Below, one piece after another: positions 1 to 10,092 of a stretch of DNA of 64,000 bases. The stretch comes from Apoda limacodes. Its lineage: Eukaryota > Arthropoda > Insecta > Lepidoptera > Limacodidae. The notes under the pieces were generated by a model. That model searched no databases and was not told the DNA's origin. It worked only from the letters and a program-made list of their open reading frames with translations. The stretch's first letter is position 1. Each line of letters starts with the position of its first letter. Made by a program: the position numbers and the translations under genes. The stretch is taken from NCBI GenBank assembly GCA_946406115.1, contig OX291548.1:10466373-10530372 (forward strand), written 5' to 3'.

Positions 1-2071
1 CTACGGTTCGTATGCGTCTGCCGGACAAAAAGCTAGCCACCCATTTGCAGAAACCCTCGGGCACTCCGTAAGATGGCAACTTCGATAGAAGACCCCGGTG
101 CCAGACCCGATCGAACGCCTTCGCTATGTCAAGGCTACATGCCAATGCCTCCCCCTGACTCTCAATGGCTAGTGCCCATCGGTGTGTGAGATACACTAGA
201 AGGTCACCAGCCGAGCGACCGTGGCGAAAGCCATATTGACGGTCACTGACCAGATCGTGTACTTCTAGGTATCTTAGAAGCTGTGTGTTGATCACACGCT
301 CCATCACCTTAGAGAGGAGAGAGGTAATAGCGATAGGCCTGTAATTCGATGGATCTGATCTATCGCCCTTTTTGGGTACCGGGTGCACATTCGCAGTCTT
401 CCATGAAGACGGAAATTGCCTAGTGTGGTAGGAAAGCGCGAAGAGGCGCGTGAGTACAGAACATAACTCAGGAGCACACTGCTTAAGCACCACTGCTGGT
501 ATACCGTCTGGCCCACTCGACTTATGAACGTCTAGAGAAAGCAACGCCTGCCTGACCTCCCGCTGCGTTATGGAGATTTCCGGCATGGTCTTACCGCACC
601 ACGGTATAGTAGGTGGTACAGCGCCTTCATTGTTCATGTTCGAGTTCGAGGCAAAGAGACTGCCCAGTAGATCGGCTTTCTCTTTAGCACTATGGGCCAA
701 GTCACCATCGGTCTTTCGCAGTGGTGGTAACGACGACTGGCAAAAGTTCCCTTCGGCAGCTTTGGCAAGCGACCAGAAAGCACGACTCCCAGAAAGATAG
801 CTCGCAAGTCGCCCACCTATTTCGCCGATGAATTGGAATTTTGCTCTGGCAGTTGCTTTCTTACTGAACCTCGAGGCAGCATTTAATTTGCGTTTTAACT
901 CAGAAATATTCGGATCCGTATTATAACGAGCCGTGGTCCAAGCCTCATATGCATTTTGCTTAAGAATTTTAGCTTTTCTGTAAGACCTATTAAACCACGG
1001 TCGTTTTTTGACGCCGGCAGCTACTCGTGGGTTAGGAATATAGCATTCCATACCAGCAAGGATTGTCTCAGTGGCTGCGGCTGCGCAGACGTCAGGATCT
1101 TCTGAGCTAAAGCAGATCTGCCTCCACGGGAACGATGCGTAAAATTCTCGCAATCCATCCCAGTCTGCCGACTTATAGTGCCACACACGACGCCAATTAG
1201 TTTGCCCAGAAGGATCGGGTTGTGTGCATGACACGTGAGTCCGAACGAGACAGTGGTTCGAGGAGCCAAGAGGCGCATCCACTGAGGCGGAGTATTCGTC
1301 CGGACGAGTAGTCAGCAGAAGGTCCAGTAAGGAGCTCGTATGTTCCTCTATATCTGGTATTCTCGTTGGAGAAAGTACCAGCTGAGAGAATCCATTGGTC
1401 AGAGCAAATTCATGAGCAGATATTCCAGCATAGTTATTGGTTCGAGAACTGAGCCACTCGCGATGGTGGGCGTTAAAGTCTCCCAAAATAACTAGTTCTG
1501 CTGTGGGATATTGCTTAGGTGCGTGAAGAGTCGAGTTACGTCCGTGTCACCGCTATGAGACCTGTATAGGCACGCATAGATAGGAAAGTGGCCGCCGTAA
1601 TCTACGCGCACCCACAATATCGACAGGTCCCTGTCTTCAAGGCTATGAAGGCGGCGACAGCAGATATCCTCCCGGACGAACATACATACACCGGCACGAC
1701 TCATAAAATTGTGTTCGAGTTTGTAGCCGGGATAGTGAAGGTATGATGTGTCGGCCGGGCAGGATATCTGCGTCTCTGTTAGAAAAAGAATGGTCGGCTG
1801 CGCAGTTTCGAGATGGTGGTGGACTGGGTTGAGATTTGCGTGAATACCCCTGATGTTGCAAAAATCCACATTATATGTGGATGGAGTAGCCGCTGTACAA
1901 ACTCTTTTCTTTTTCGTTCTTATGGCCATAATATATAATAAAAGTTACTAAAACTAAGGATGAGGATTCACTGCACAGACAGCTTAGAGGACAAAAGCTG
2001 CGGTTCTAAGACTGCCGAAGCTCGCCACAGATGATACGGTTGCTGGCACGGCGGGCGGAAGGGCCCCTGAT
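1..2071 (-). mobile_element. Non-LTR retrotransposon copy, 5' part, cut by window edge, frameshifted
   Basis: This stretch is nearly identical by eye to 59489-61571, the 5' half of the long retrotransposon ORF there. The reading frame starts at 1929 (MAIRTKKKR...) and codes for the apurinic endonuclease domain and the beginning of the reverse transcriptase. At about 1515 the copy has one base where the other copy has 26, a net loss of 25 bases. This breaks the frame within the endonuclease domain, about 15 residues before the position of the GDFNAH motif, so the copy is probably dead. Similarity to the 61 kb copy stops at 2071, so part of the 5' UTR is missing. The 3' half lies outside the window. 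Confidence 0.9.
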
Positions 2072-2710
2072 ATAATGAAAGCAGAAACTTAAAATTTTTT
2101 TAAAGGTTCCAAAATCCCGATTTGCCGGAAAAAAATCTGGCAACGCTGGAGCATCAGCCAAATCAAAGAAGAAGACGTTATGGATAAAAAGTAATGGGCT
2201 GCGTCATTTAAGTTCAGACCAACGAGCACAGACTCAGCTTTTTGGTTAGGAGGAAGCAAAATTAGCTTTCTCATACAGGATCATGTACTGCTATTACCTA
2301 CCCTGTGACAGGGGAAAGGAAATCTATTTATGTCTATTTCTAAGTAGCCTATGTAGGTAGGTACATAGAGTGTTTATTGTGTGTAAATATTTATTTAACA
2401 GATGAAGTCCTTGAATTTAGGTGCTTTGGTCAATCTAGCGGGTGCAACAATTGAGAGGGTGCAAATGCTACCCCAGCAGTCATTAACTAGTAAAATAGGT
2501 AGGTTTACTCAGTTAAGACTTTTGTATACTTTATTTGTACTCTTCCTGACCTCATTATGGACCGTGTGTGCAATTATTAGGCAAACTCAATGTATGAACA
2601 AGAATTTGCAGACTCTCCCGTCGATCCTTTTTAGTTTTGGATACTGCCAACTTTTATTATTATTACAAAATTTGGGCAAATAAATCCGCAGGAAACTAGG
2701 CATAAGTTAA
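2072..2710. other. Non-coding stretch, nothing recognised
   Basis: An open frame of 93 codons at 2402-2683 has no recognisable motif, signal peptide or splice context. I see no repeat ends here. Confidence 0.5.
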
Positions 2711-2857
2711 AACCAGCCAAGTGCGAATTGGACTCACAAATAACGTTAATTACAAACGTAATTTACAAACAGTAAGAAAAAAAGGGTGCCGCTAAGCGGT
2801 CATCCATCCAAGTATTGACCACGATTTACGTAATTTACAAACACAAACAAATAAAAA

Positions 2858-2925
2858 GTGTGCCTCTTAACGGTCACCCATCCAAGTATTGACCAAGCCC
2901 GACGTTGCTTAGCTTTGAATATCGT
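2858..2925 (-). repeat. 5S rRNA-derived module
   Basis: Read on the minus strand this resembles the central and 3' part of animal 5S rRNA, including AAGCTAAGCAACGTCGGGC, TTGGTCAATACTTGG and ATGGGTGACC, the region that carries the polymerase III internal control elements. The 5' third and the closing stem of 5S are missing, so it is not a functional 5S gene. A shorter partial copy lies at 2786-2820. Confidence 0.75.
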
Positions 2926-2975
2926 TTTCAACAAACAAATGTGTTTCTCTTAATAAAGCTAAATGGTGCTGGAAC

Positions 2976-3803
2976 TAGGGTTGCTAACTATACTGTTTTG
3001 AACAGTATTATACTGTTTGTAACTAAATTATACTATTTACTGTTGAACAAAAATAAAGTATACAAAATACTTTTTACATTTATTTAGTCAGAGGGCGTTC
3101 ACTGCTCACTGCAGCGCAGCCACAAACAAAATACACTGAGTTTCTGAACGAATCTTTCAATGTCAAATATTCAAGGGCGCGTTCGTTTTGGGATGCAGAA
3201 TCATTATTTTCATTACCTGTCATCCGTTCGTTGAATATCAAAATTTTAGTATCATCTGTGACAAACTGTCATGCGTTCGTTTACGATATTTTAATTTTTG
3301 TCACTTTTGCCACCGAAAAATGAAAATAGACCCATGTGGGGTTTTTGTGTAAATCTGTCAAACTGCCTATAAATATTCATTGTTTATGGTAGTGTGTGTG
3401 TGTGTTTTATCGTAGTGTGTGTACGTCAACCGTTCGTTTTGCAAGTTTTGTAACCAAAAATTTTGTTAGTAACGTTTCAAAACTACAAACACGAACGGTA
3501 GGTGTCGGTGGCAATACTGGTGCAATGGTGGTGAATGCTAAGTGGCGGGAGGATAGAAATAGAACATCAATTAATTTAATAAAAAATGAGCTCCTCATTT
3601 ATTTCATTTCAGTTATAATTGTGATGAGGCGTATGAAGTTTTAAAAAAAGTTTGTAAATTAGCAAGTTGTGCAAGAAGCTCTTAAAAATATGTATTTAAA
3701 ACAATAACTAAATAAAATACTGTTTATTTTTCTAAAATACTGTTTAATATTCTTCATAGACCTGAATATACTTTATTTCTAGTAAAAAAAGTTGGCAACC
3801 CTA
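2976..3803. mobile_element. hAT-type MITE, 828 bp, with target-site duplication
   Basis: The ends are 13-bp inverted repeats, TAGGGTTGCTAAC at 2976-2988 and GTTGGCAACCCTA at 3791-3803, with one mismatch. They are flanked by GCTGGAAC (2968-2975) and GCTGTAAC (3804-3811), an 8-bp target duplication with one mismatch, as expected for the hAT superfamily. AACAGTATT-like subterminal motifs occur at both ends. The interior has no transposase; short open frames at 3396-3644 have no recognised domain. Removing the element and one flank rejoins sequence similar to the composite repeat near 42580, which supports the boundaries. Confidence 0.8.
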
Positions 3804-3952
3804 GCTGTAACGTTGTTATTTGTTGTTTTACTTTAGAGCTCACACACACTATAGCTGCAAGGTTGAAGTAAGTATGTGTTACTGTTTTCACGATATAATA
3901 ACTATGTTATTAAGAGTTTATACACAGTTACACATTTTTTGGCTCATATTAT

Positions 3953-4002
3953 GGCTTGGTCAGTGATTGGATGTGTGACTGCTTAGCGGCACTCTTATTG
4001 TT
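3953..4002 (+). repeat. 5S rRNA-derived module
   Basis: GGCTTGGTCAGTGATTGGAT followed by GTGTGACTGCTTAGCGGCAC matches the 5S-like modules at 42653-42699 and 2858-2925 in the plus orientation. It is diverged. Confidence 0.6.
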
Positions 4003-4081
4003 TTCGTTTGTGTTCGTAAGTTACGTAAATCATGAATCCACGGTGCGCTAGTCCGACTTGCACCTGACCGATGTTAATAAA

Positions 4082-4580
4082 ACGCATGTAAATTTAAGTC
4101 ATTTACGAAAAAAGACAAAACAAAAAGTGTGCCGCTAAACGGTCACCCATTCATGTACTGACCAAGCCCGTCGTTGCTTGACTTTGAATATCGTTTCCAA
4201 CAATATTTTACCGCTGTACCGGTAATTTAAAAGAGGCCGGTTTTTATTATTTGTTATTATACTTTAGAGCTCATACTATTTTTCACTGCAAGTTAAAAGT
4301 TTTATGTATTACTGTTTTTACGATAGAGCAACGAAAATGTGTTTTTTGTATAGGGAATTTTGAACCCCCCTTCAATTAATTTTTTTTTACTTTTTGTTAT
4401 TTGTTAGATTATTCCATTTTACCACGTATTCTGTGAAAGATTTAGGTTTCTACCTTTTTACTATATACGGTCTAGAGTCTAGAGGATAGAGCCTTTTAAT
4501 GATCGGACAGACAGACAGCGTTGGCTTAGTTATAGGGCTCCGATGGCACCGTCTGGGTACGGAACCCTAAAAATAGTCAT
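4082..4580 (-). repeat. Composite repeat, minus orientation
   Basis: A 5S-like module (4127-4193) is followed by sequence homologous to the complement of 42045-42630 and ends with GGGTACGGAACCCTAAAAA, the complement of the family's start. GACAGACAGACAG near 4507 matches the CTGTCTGTCTG of other copies. Confidence 0.65.
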
Positions 4581-5530
4581 TCTACACATACGTAATGTAA
4601 ATGTACATAATAGAAATGCGCATATTGTATCAGCGTTCCTTCCGCGAACAATATACGGATTGCGGAACCATGATGTTGTGTGCACTCGTACGACTATTCG
4701 TTTTGTATACGGGCGCATGTCACAACAGGTCGGTTGGTTAGAAATTGTGATTGAATTATTATTTTGAAGCATAATGTCTCAAATCAAAAATGATGAGTTA
4801 TTTTTATAATGATTAATGGTTTATATAAAGGTAGAATTAATGGATAGATATTTGTCCGAGGAAGAGGGAAGAGGAGCAAAATAGGCATAGGCATAGGGGG
4901 CAGGTGATTCCCACGCCCTTTTTTGAATAGATGACCTTGCAGTATAGCGAACCAAATCTAAAAAGTCGCTTTTGATTAAAAAATCGGGCTCATGTCGTGC
5001 ACCAATAGAATCCTTACGTTAAGTAATATAATTTTTATATTCAACAGTTTCTAAGTTTTTTTTCTTTTAAAAGTCGTAGATATTAAGCACGGAACCTCTT
5101 TGTATAAAATAATAATAAATTAAATGTTTCCTGTAAGAGCATCTGTGACAGACAATCTATTTCATCATGTTTGTATGGAACCATAAAAATGATTTTTTTT
5201 AACCATTTTTAACCGGCGTCGAGTCATTGTTTAACTAAAATAGTGATCGCCATCTGGTTCCTACCAAACACAAATATTCATCATATAAATGTTTGTCCTA
5301 TGCTTATATCAAACCTACGCCCCTCGACTCAGCGGACAGTTCATTTCGCACTGAACCACGGAGCTGTTTTTTTTAAGTCGACTGAGTTATATTGTAAACA
5401 TTGGCCTTATCATAAGCTAGATTTATATATAGTAAGGAACTTATGATTCCAAATCCTTGTCAGTTATTTTTTACGGAGTCAATAACATCTATGCATTTGT
5501 TAACACAGGATGTTTTAACAAATTTAGTAA
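4581..5530. other. Non-coding stretch, nothing recognised
   Basis: AT-rich sequence. The overlapping open frames at 4530-4772 occur on both strands at once and have no motif. Confidence 0.5.
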
Positions 5531-5532
5531 AT

Positions 5533-5785
5533 GGACTAGCTTTTGCCCGCGTCTCCCGCGCTTAATTCGGTTGTTGGAGTGAGATTTATACGGCAACTCT
5601 TTGATTATTATAAGGAAATTAATTGTGTATATCTCGACCTTCAAGCGGCGCATCAAGATGAAACATGCTCCAGATTATGCGCAACACGAAAAAACTACAG
5701 CACGAAATTGGTTTTTACGGTTGTATTTATAGTTTTTTCGTGTTGCGCGTAGGTATACAAACAGACAGACAGACAAACAATCAAA
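5533..5785 (+). mobile_element. Lep1-like Helitron fragment containing a 19-bp inverted repeat
   Basis: It opens with ACTAGCTTTTGCCCGCG, the hallmark 5' end of the non-autonomous Lep1-type Helitrons of Lepidoptera, and ends in ACAGACAGACAGAC. An interior inverted repeat has perfect 19-bp arms at 5679-5697 and 5730-5748 (GCGCAACACGAAAAAACTA) around a 32-nt loop. Confidence 0.65.
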
Positions 5786-6057
5786 TGTAATTGTTTTGGC
5801 TTCTATTGCTCTTTTAGTCCTATGTACAGGTATCGGTTACAATTTTATTATAGACATGTACAAATGAATAGAAATATTTTGACTGGATTAAAAATCAGAA
5901 CTCTTAGTGGATAATGTTCTTGTCCGTTTGCCTGTCTATCTATCAAGATTTTTTATTGAAACTATAACTTTCTGTTATTAGCTGTGGTATCCTTAACTTC
6001 ATTTAATTTCCATCTGCTCAGTCCAAAAGATTGTATATTAAGGTATCAATATATAAG

Positions 6058-6236
6058 CTTTTCGGTGAAGGAAAACATCGTGAGGAAACCTGCATACGTC
6101 AAGAAAAAAAAATGACGTATGTGAAGTCGACAATCCGCACTGGGCCCGCGTGTGGACTATGGCCCAATCACCCTCGCTTAAGAGGGTAGGCCGTGCCCCA
6201 GCAGTGGGGACGTATGATGGCTGGCAAGAGATATAA
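6058..6236 (+). repeat. LINE/SINE 3' tail fragment
   Basis: TTCGGTGAAGGAAAACATCG and CGCACTGGGCCCGCGTG...CCCAGCAGTGGGGACG are typical of a very common lepidopteran retroposon 3' region. Diverged relatives lie at 8545-8690 and 54530-54620. The assignment rests on recollection of the family. Confidence 0.55.
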
Positions 6237-6989
6237 GCTTATTGGCTCAGTATCATTCACGTGAAGCCTGTAGGTACAAAAAGACAAACACAGACAAAAA
6301 AGAAAAAAAATCAAAAAACAGAAATAGTTCATCAGAGTCGTATTCAAACCATAGACATAGAGAACTGGACAGCGCATTTCCTAGCCACCTGTGAAAAAAA
6401 TGGTCGCAAAAGTGAGACAGAGACGAATCGAACGTGTGGTGTCTTGTCTATGAGTAAAGATACCACAAGTTAACTTTGTCTCTTTCTAAAGTGTGGACAA
6501 TTTCGTGAGGCTATTTTGCAGTCCATAGTACAGATTACAGAACTCGAAGTCTAATAAAAACACACACAAAAAAGAATATAAAAATAGTTCGTCTGGGACA
6601 GAGACAATTCTAAACGAAATGTTTATTTTTTGGATATTATTAATGAATTTCTAATGTTATTGTAGTATCTGACACAGCTCTTTTACAGTTTTATAAAAAT
6701 AGAAATTTATAGCGTGACGCTTTTTGGTGACGTTGTAAGAATTTCGCTTGGTTTTCTCAGTCTAAAGCCTTTTTTAAAGCTTTGATTTCTTAAAAGTGCA
6801 AAAATCGCTCAGATTTTCGAGGAGTAAAGATGAAAGATGAGTAAAACAAAGATATGTGCGAAATAACTAAGTAAAATTAAATCAGACAAAAACTGGTCCA
6901 AAGTTTGTGTTAGTGTTCGAGGATAAGCTTAAAGTGTTATTTTTGAAAGCTGTTTCTGTCTATGTGCTAGTATCTAATCAAGATATTAA

Positions 6990-7120
6990 AAAAAACACCC
7001 TATGTCCTTCCCCGGGACTCAAATTTCATCTTAATCTGTTCAGTGGTTTAAGCGTTGAGAGGTAACAAACAGACAGACATACAGATTTATTTTCGCAAAT
7101 ATAATATTAGTATGGATTGT
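6990..7120 (+). mobile_element. Lep1-like Helitron 3' fragment
   Basis: TATGTCCTTCCCCGGGACTC, CTTAATCTGTTCAGTGGTTT and AACAGACAGACATAC, ending near ATATTAGTATGG, follow the same order as in the copies at 47730-47975 and 48207-48372. Confidence 0.55.
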
Positions 7121-7463
7121 TTTTTTTTAAAAAAAAAATGTGCAAATTTTAATTTGTAGATTGTAGCCTGAAATAGTCTGGAAATAAAAATGAAGTGACA
7201 TACGGACGGATGGACATGGTAAAATTATAAGGGTATTTTAGTTGAGAACGGAATTTTAATAAGCAAGTCACCGAGAAACCAATTATGAAATATTCTTACA
7301 ATGTTTAGCCTTTCCATGTTAAAATATGTTACAAAAACACTGTTTCTTACACATGAAAAAATACAACCGTGACAAAAAAAACGTCCAAGTTTAAAATTCC
7401 AAGCATCCTTAGGTCAAACATTATTGTAATAGTTTGAAATGGGTCAGCCTCTAGCCAGGTAGA

Positions 7464-7493
7464 TATACAAGGCCCCAACACGACCACACAGTC
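7464..7493 (+). promoter_or_regulatory. Candidate core promoter of gene 1
   Basis: TATACAAG (7464-7471) lies about 26 bases upstream of ACAGTC (7488-7493), which resembles the arthropod initiator with a start at A7490. The spacing fits a TATA/Inr promoter. Just downstream is the palindrome TGAAGCGAGGCTTCA (7501-7515). This is inferred from motif spacing only. Confidence 0.4.
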
Positions 7494-7827
7494 GTCATAC
7501 TGAAGCGAGGCTTCATACCGTGCGCGCTCATTCCGTTTTTGCTCACCTCTCGACTCACGCGCATAGAGTACCGTCTATTGTCGCAAGCGCATTTCTCTCG
7601 CGTGGGAATCTTCGACTTTTTCGTGCTATACCGAGCTATTCCTTTCCAACATCGGGTACGTACACACGCTATGTGAATTTAGTGTCTATTCCGTGTTATT
7701 AAAAGGATTTTTTTGATATGAAAATTGACGGTCACCGGTATGTTAAAGGTTACATCCTGGGTCAGTGTTTCAGTGAAAGTGTAATGGTCGAAAAGTGATT
7801 GGGATCTTCCTATGAGATAAGAAGATT
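7490..7827 (+). other. Predicted 5' leader of gene 1 with upstream ORFs
   Basis: The leader contains a start-stop element (ATGTGA, 7671-7676), a 26-codon uORF (7718-7798), an overlapping 14-codon uORF (7740-7784) and a two-codon uORF ATGAGATAA (7812-7820) ending 7 nt before the main ATG. No ATG occurs in the first 180 bases. The leader boundaries depend on the promoter call. Confidence 0.4.
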
Positions 7828-7842
7828 ATGGCTTTCTTGTTG
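7828..7842 (+). CDS. Gene 1 coding exon 1 (start codon and five codons)
   Basis: ATG with A at -3 and G at +4 codes for MAFLL and runs directly into a strong splice donor, GTAAGT (7843-7848), in phase 0. The giant open frame at 43 kb is also entered in phase 0 from a good acceptor (TTTATTTTCAG ending at 43201) and begins VLPALLPALV. Joined, the two give a start codon plus a hydrophobic stretch of about 14 residues, which is what a signal peptide needs and what neither exon has alone. A further small exon between them cannot be excluded. Confidence 0.55.
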
Positions 7843-8544
7843 GTAAGTTTTGTTGTTTAAATACCGTGTTGTTGAGCTTTTATAAAGCTCGATTTAATGT
7901 TTGGTTTACACAACAGGTTTAGACAATCAGTTTTTGATTGGGTTTGATTTTGAAATTACTTTGATTATCTCGAAAAACAAGTATTTCTGTGTTAAAGGAG
8001 GTATTTTAGTGGATTTTTTGGAAATTTTATTTCATATTCAAATGTTTGGTCAAACATTTTGACTGATTTCATTTGACATCTAATAGAATAAATTAATGTC
8101 AGATTGGTATATCAATTGAAAATACAATTTTTGCTATTTATTACAATTAATTTTTTAAAAATCTTAGTATTTCGTTAATATTGTCATTATTTTTGCTATT
8201 TAAGATTATTCTTCTAAATTACTATCAAGAGGAACTATAAAATAATAATTGAAACACCAAATGCACAATATTGTAAGTAAAATCCTTTTTGATAATATGT
8301 CTTATATATATTTCCTATATATAGTTACGGTTATGAAATCTTATCATTATGCTTTTATACTATATATGAAAACTAAAGTATTTTTAAATTTAAATGTAGT
8401 TTCATAGGTTTGTCCCATTCATTTGTAAGGCTATTAAAACGATTTGGACTAATGAAATGGTAAATGTACTTGTGTAATGTAATGAAATGTCATGTATTTT
8501 TACTGCCATATCGTTGTTTGATATAACTGCAATCGTTAAGCTGA

Positions 8545-8690
8545 GACAGGCATTATGGGGGCGTTGAAAATTCTCCCAGTCAACTGGCCACTAACTCGAC
8601 AACTGTCAAATCACATTGGTCTAACGTGATGGACTATGGCCTTACATCCTTTCTCTAAGGAGAGACCTGTGCCTCTGTAGAACGATCAAC
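8545..8690 (+). repeat. LINE/SINE 3' tail fragment
   Basis: GTGATGGACTATGGCCTTAC...GGAGAGACCTGTGCC is a diverged relative of the tail at 6058-6236. Confidence 0.45.
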
Positions 8691-9533
8691 AACGTGTTAT
8701 TTACACTTTAAGTTCACAAAAAAGTTTAGAAGTATAAAACGGTATCGTAAGTTATATTGTAAGTTTACGTTAAAGCTTTTATAACTTATGAAGTAGAAAC
8801 TGGATTTAACGACTGAGCGCTCTTTTTATTTTCTCTTAGTTACCTGTGTTAAAAAGCACTCGTCGAAATCCATCAAAAAAAGAAAAAGTTTATCTTGAAT
8901 TTTAACGTGTCAACGTACGAGGTATGAAGCGTCAAGGAGGCACTTCCTTTAGTAAACATTAAACTTTTAGTCGCTCGGTTGAAGTTTTAAAATATAACAG
9001 ATAAAAGGTGATTTAAGTGACTTTTTAAATTTCATAGGTATTTAGATATCTAAATACTTATTTTTAAAAGTCGCTCCATTCCACGTGTGACTGCATAATA
9101 GTAAATGGGCTGGGTCCATATTGTAGAGAAGAGAACATAATTATAACAATACAACCTTGCATTACAAAAATCATAGTCTTTATTTATTTATGTTGTGAAC
9201 TCCTTAATAATCTCATTTTGATATTGTTATATCATAGTCTATTTCTTTATTAACACAAATATCAGTTAAAGTACTATTTTGCTAACCCCCGACGCAAAAA
9301 CGAAGGGTGATACAAAGGCGGGTACAGGATTTAATATAATTTCATCTTTTTATGAGTTTTTTCGGCACTGGGTTACAGCATTTCTATGCCTAGCCCTTTA
9401 AAAGTAGTGCCTGCCGCATCGAATTTTTATGGCCCCATGCATGCTATAGCAATCTTTATTAGTATAATGAATTCCACTCCGATAACCAAATAAAGGGCGG
9501 GCGCTAGCAAAATTTATTAATCACCAGATATCC
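8691..9533. other. Intronic stretch, nothing recognised
   Basis: AT-rich, with no open frame above 60 codons and no repeat ends that I can place. Confidence 0.5.
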
Positions 9534-9790
9534 CAGTAATATTATAAATGCGAAAGTTTGGATGTTTGGTTGCTTGTTACTCAATCACGCTTCAAACACT
9601 GGATGGATCGGGAACCGCTGAACTGATTTATATGAAATTTGGTATAGAGATATTCTGAGTCCCGGAAAATTTAAAATTTCCCGTGGGAATAACTATACAT
9701 ATTCATTAGTATAATCAAGGAGTTACCGTAAGAATCCTACGCCGGTAACCAAATTTAGGGCAAGCGGAGCCGTTGGCAAAAGCTAGTTAA
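9534..9790 (-). mobile_element. Lep1-like Helitron copy
   Basis: It begins (plus strand) with AATATTATAAATGCGAAAGT and ends with GCAAAAGCTAGTT, which is the 3' to 5' order of a minus-oriented Lep1 element. A second diverged trace precedes it at 9475-9520 (GGGCGGGCGCTAGCAAAA). Confidence 0.65.
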
Positions 9791-9792
9791 AT

Positions 9793-10092
9793 ATAATGTT
9801 ATACGTTATATGTAACGGGGTCCTTACCGTGATCAGCCGATTATATGAGCCCCCTGATATTTCGGTGCTGTTGCACAGTGAGTATATACTGTCTTGGTGA
9901 CTGTCGAGTGAGTTTTAGTAGTTCCGTAACAAAACGAAAAAGAAAGAGGGCAGAAAGATATGTTTGCCCATGAACTTTGTTCAAACTTGTAAGCACGCCA
10001 GTCATCCCACGATCTTAGTGCTTGTACAGCACTGAAACATCGGGAGATCATATCTTTGGCTGCTCACGGTAAGAACCCCGTATAACATTATT
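9793..10092. mobile_element. MITE/foldback element with long terminal inverted repeats
   Basis: The left arm (ATAATGTTATACG...ACGGGGTCCTTACCGTGATC through TTTCGGTGCTGT, to about 9870) matches the complement of the right arm (about 10005-10092: ACAGCACTGAAACATCGGG through TGCTCACGGTAAGAACCCCG and TATAACATTAT). The arms are roughly 80 bp and imperfect. No transposase is present. It sits directly after the Lep1 end at 9790. Confidence 0.65.

Larger units (their letters stand above)
2711..4075. repeat. Composite repeat family with 5S-like modules, interrupted by a MITE
   Basis: It starts with the complement of the family tail (CCAAGTGCGAATTGGACTC at 2717) and contains 5S-rRNA-like modules at 2786-2820 and 2858-2925. 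It then continues in sequence that matches, with many differences, the reverse complement of 42430-42630. A MITE (2976-3803) splits it. Near 3953-4075 a module in the opposite orientation runs to the tail (GTCCGACTTGCACCTGACCG). The same family recurs at 4082-4580 and 42045-42777. Boundaries are approximate. Confidence 0.6.

Noticed and set aside
2402..2683. 93-codon ORF upstream of gene 1
   Set aside because: No domain, no conserved-looking features, and poor start context. It looks like a chance frame.
2858..2925. A real 5S rRNA gene
   Set aside because: The 5' third and the terminal stem are missing and the 3' part diverges. It is only a derived module.
7520..7702. 60-codon frame in the gene 1 leader
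   Set aside because: It begins at GTG rather than ATG and has no support as an independent coding region.
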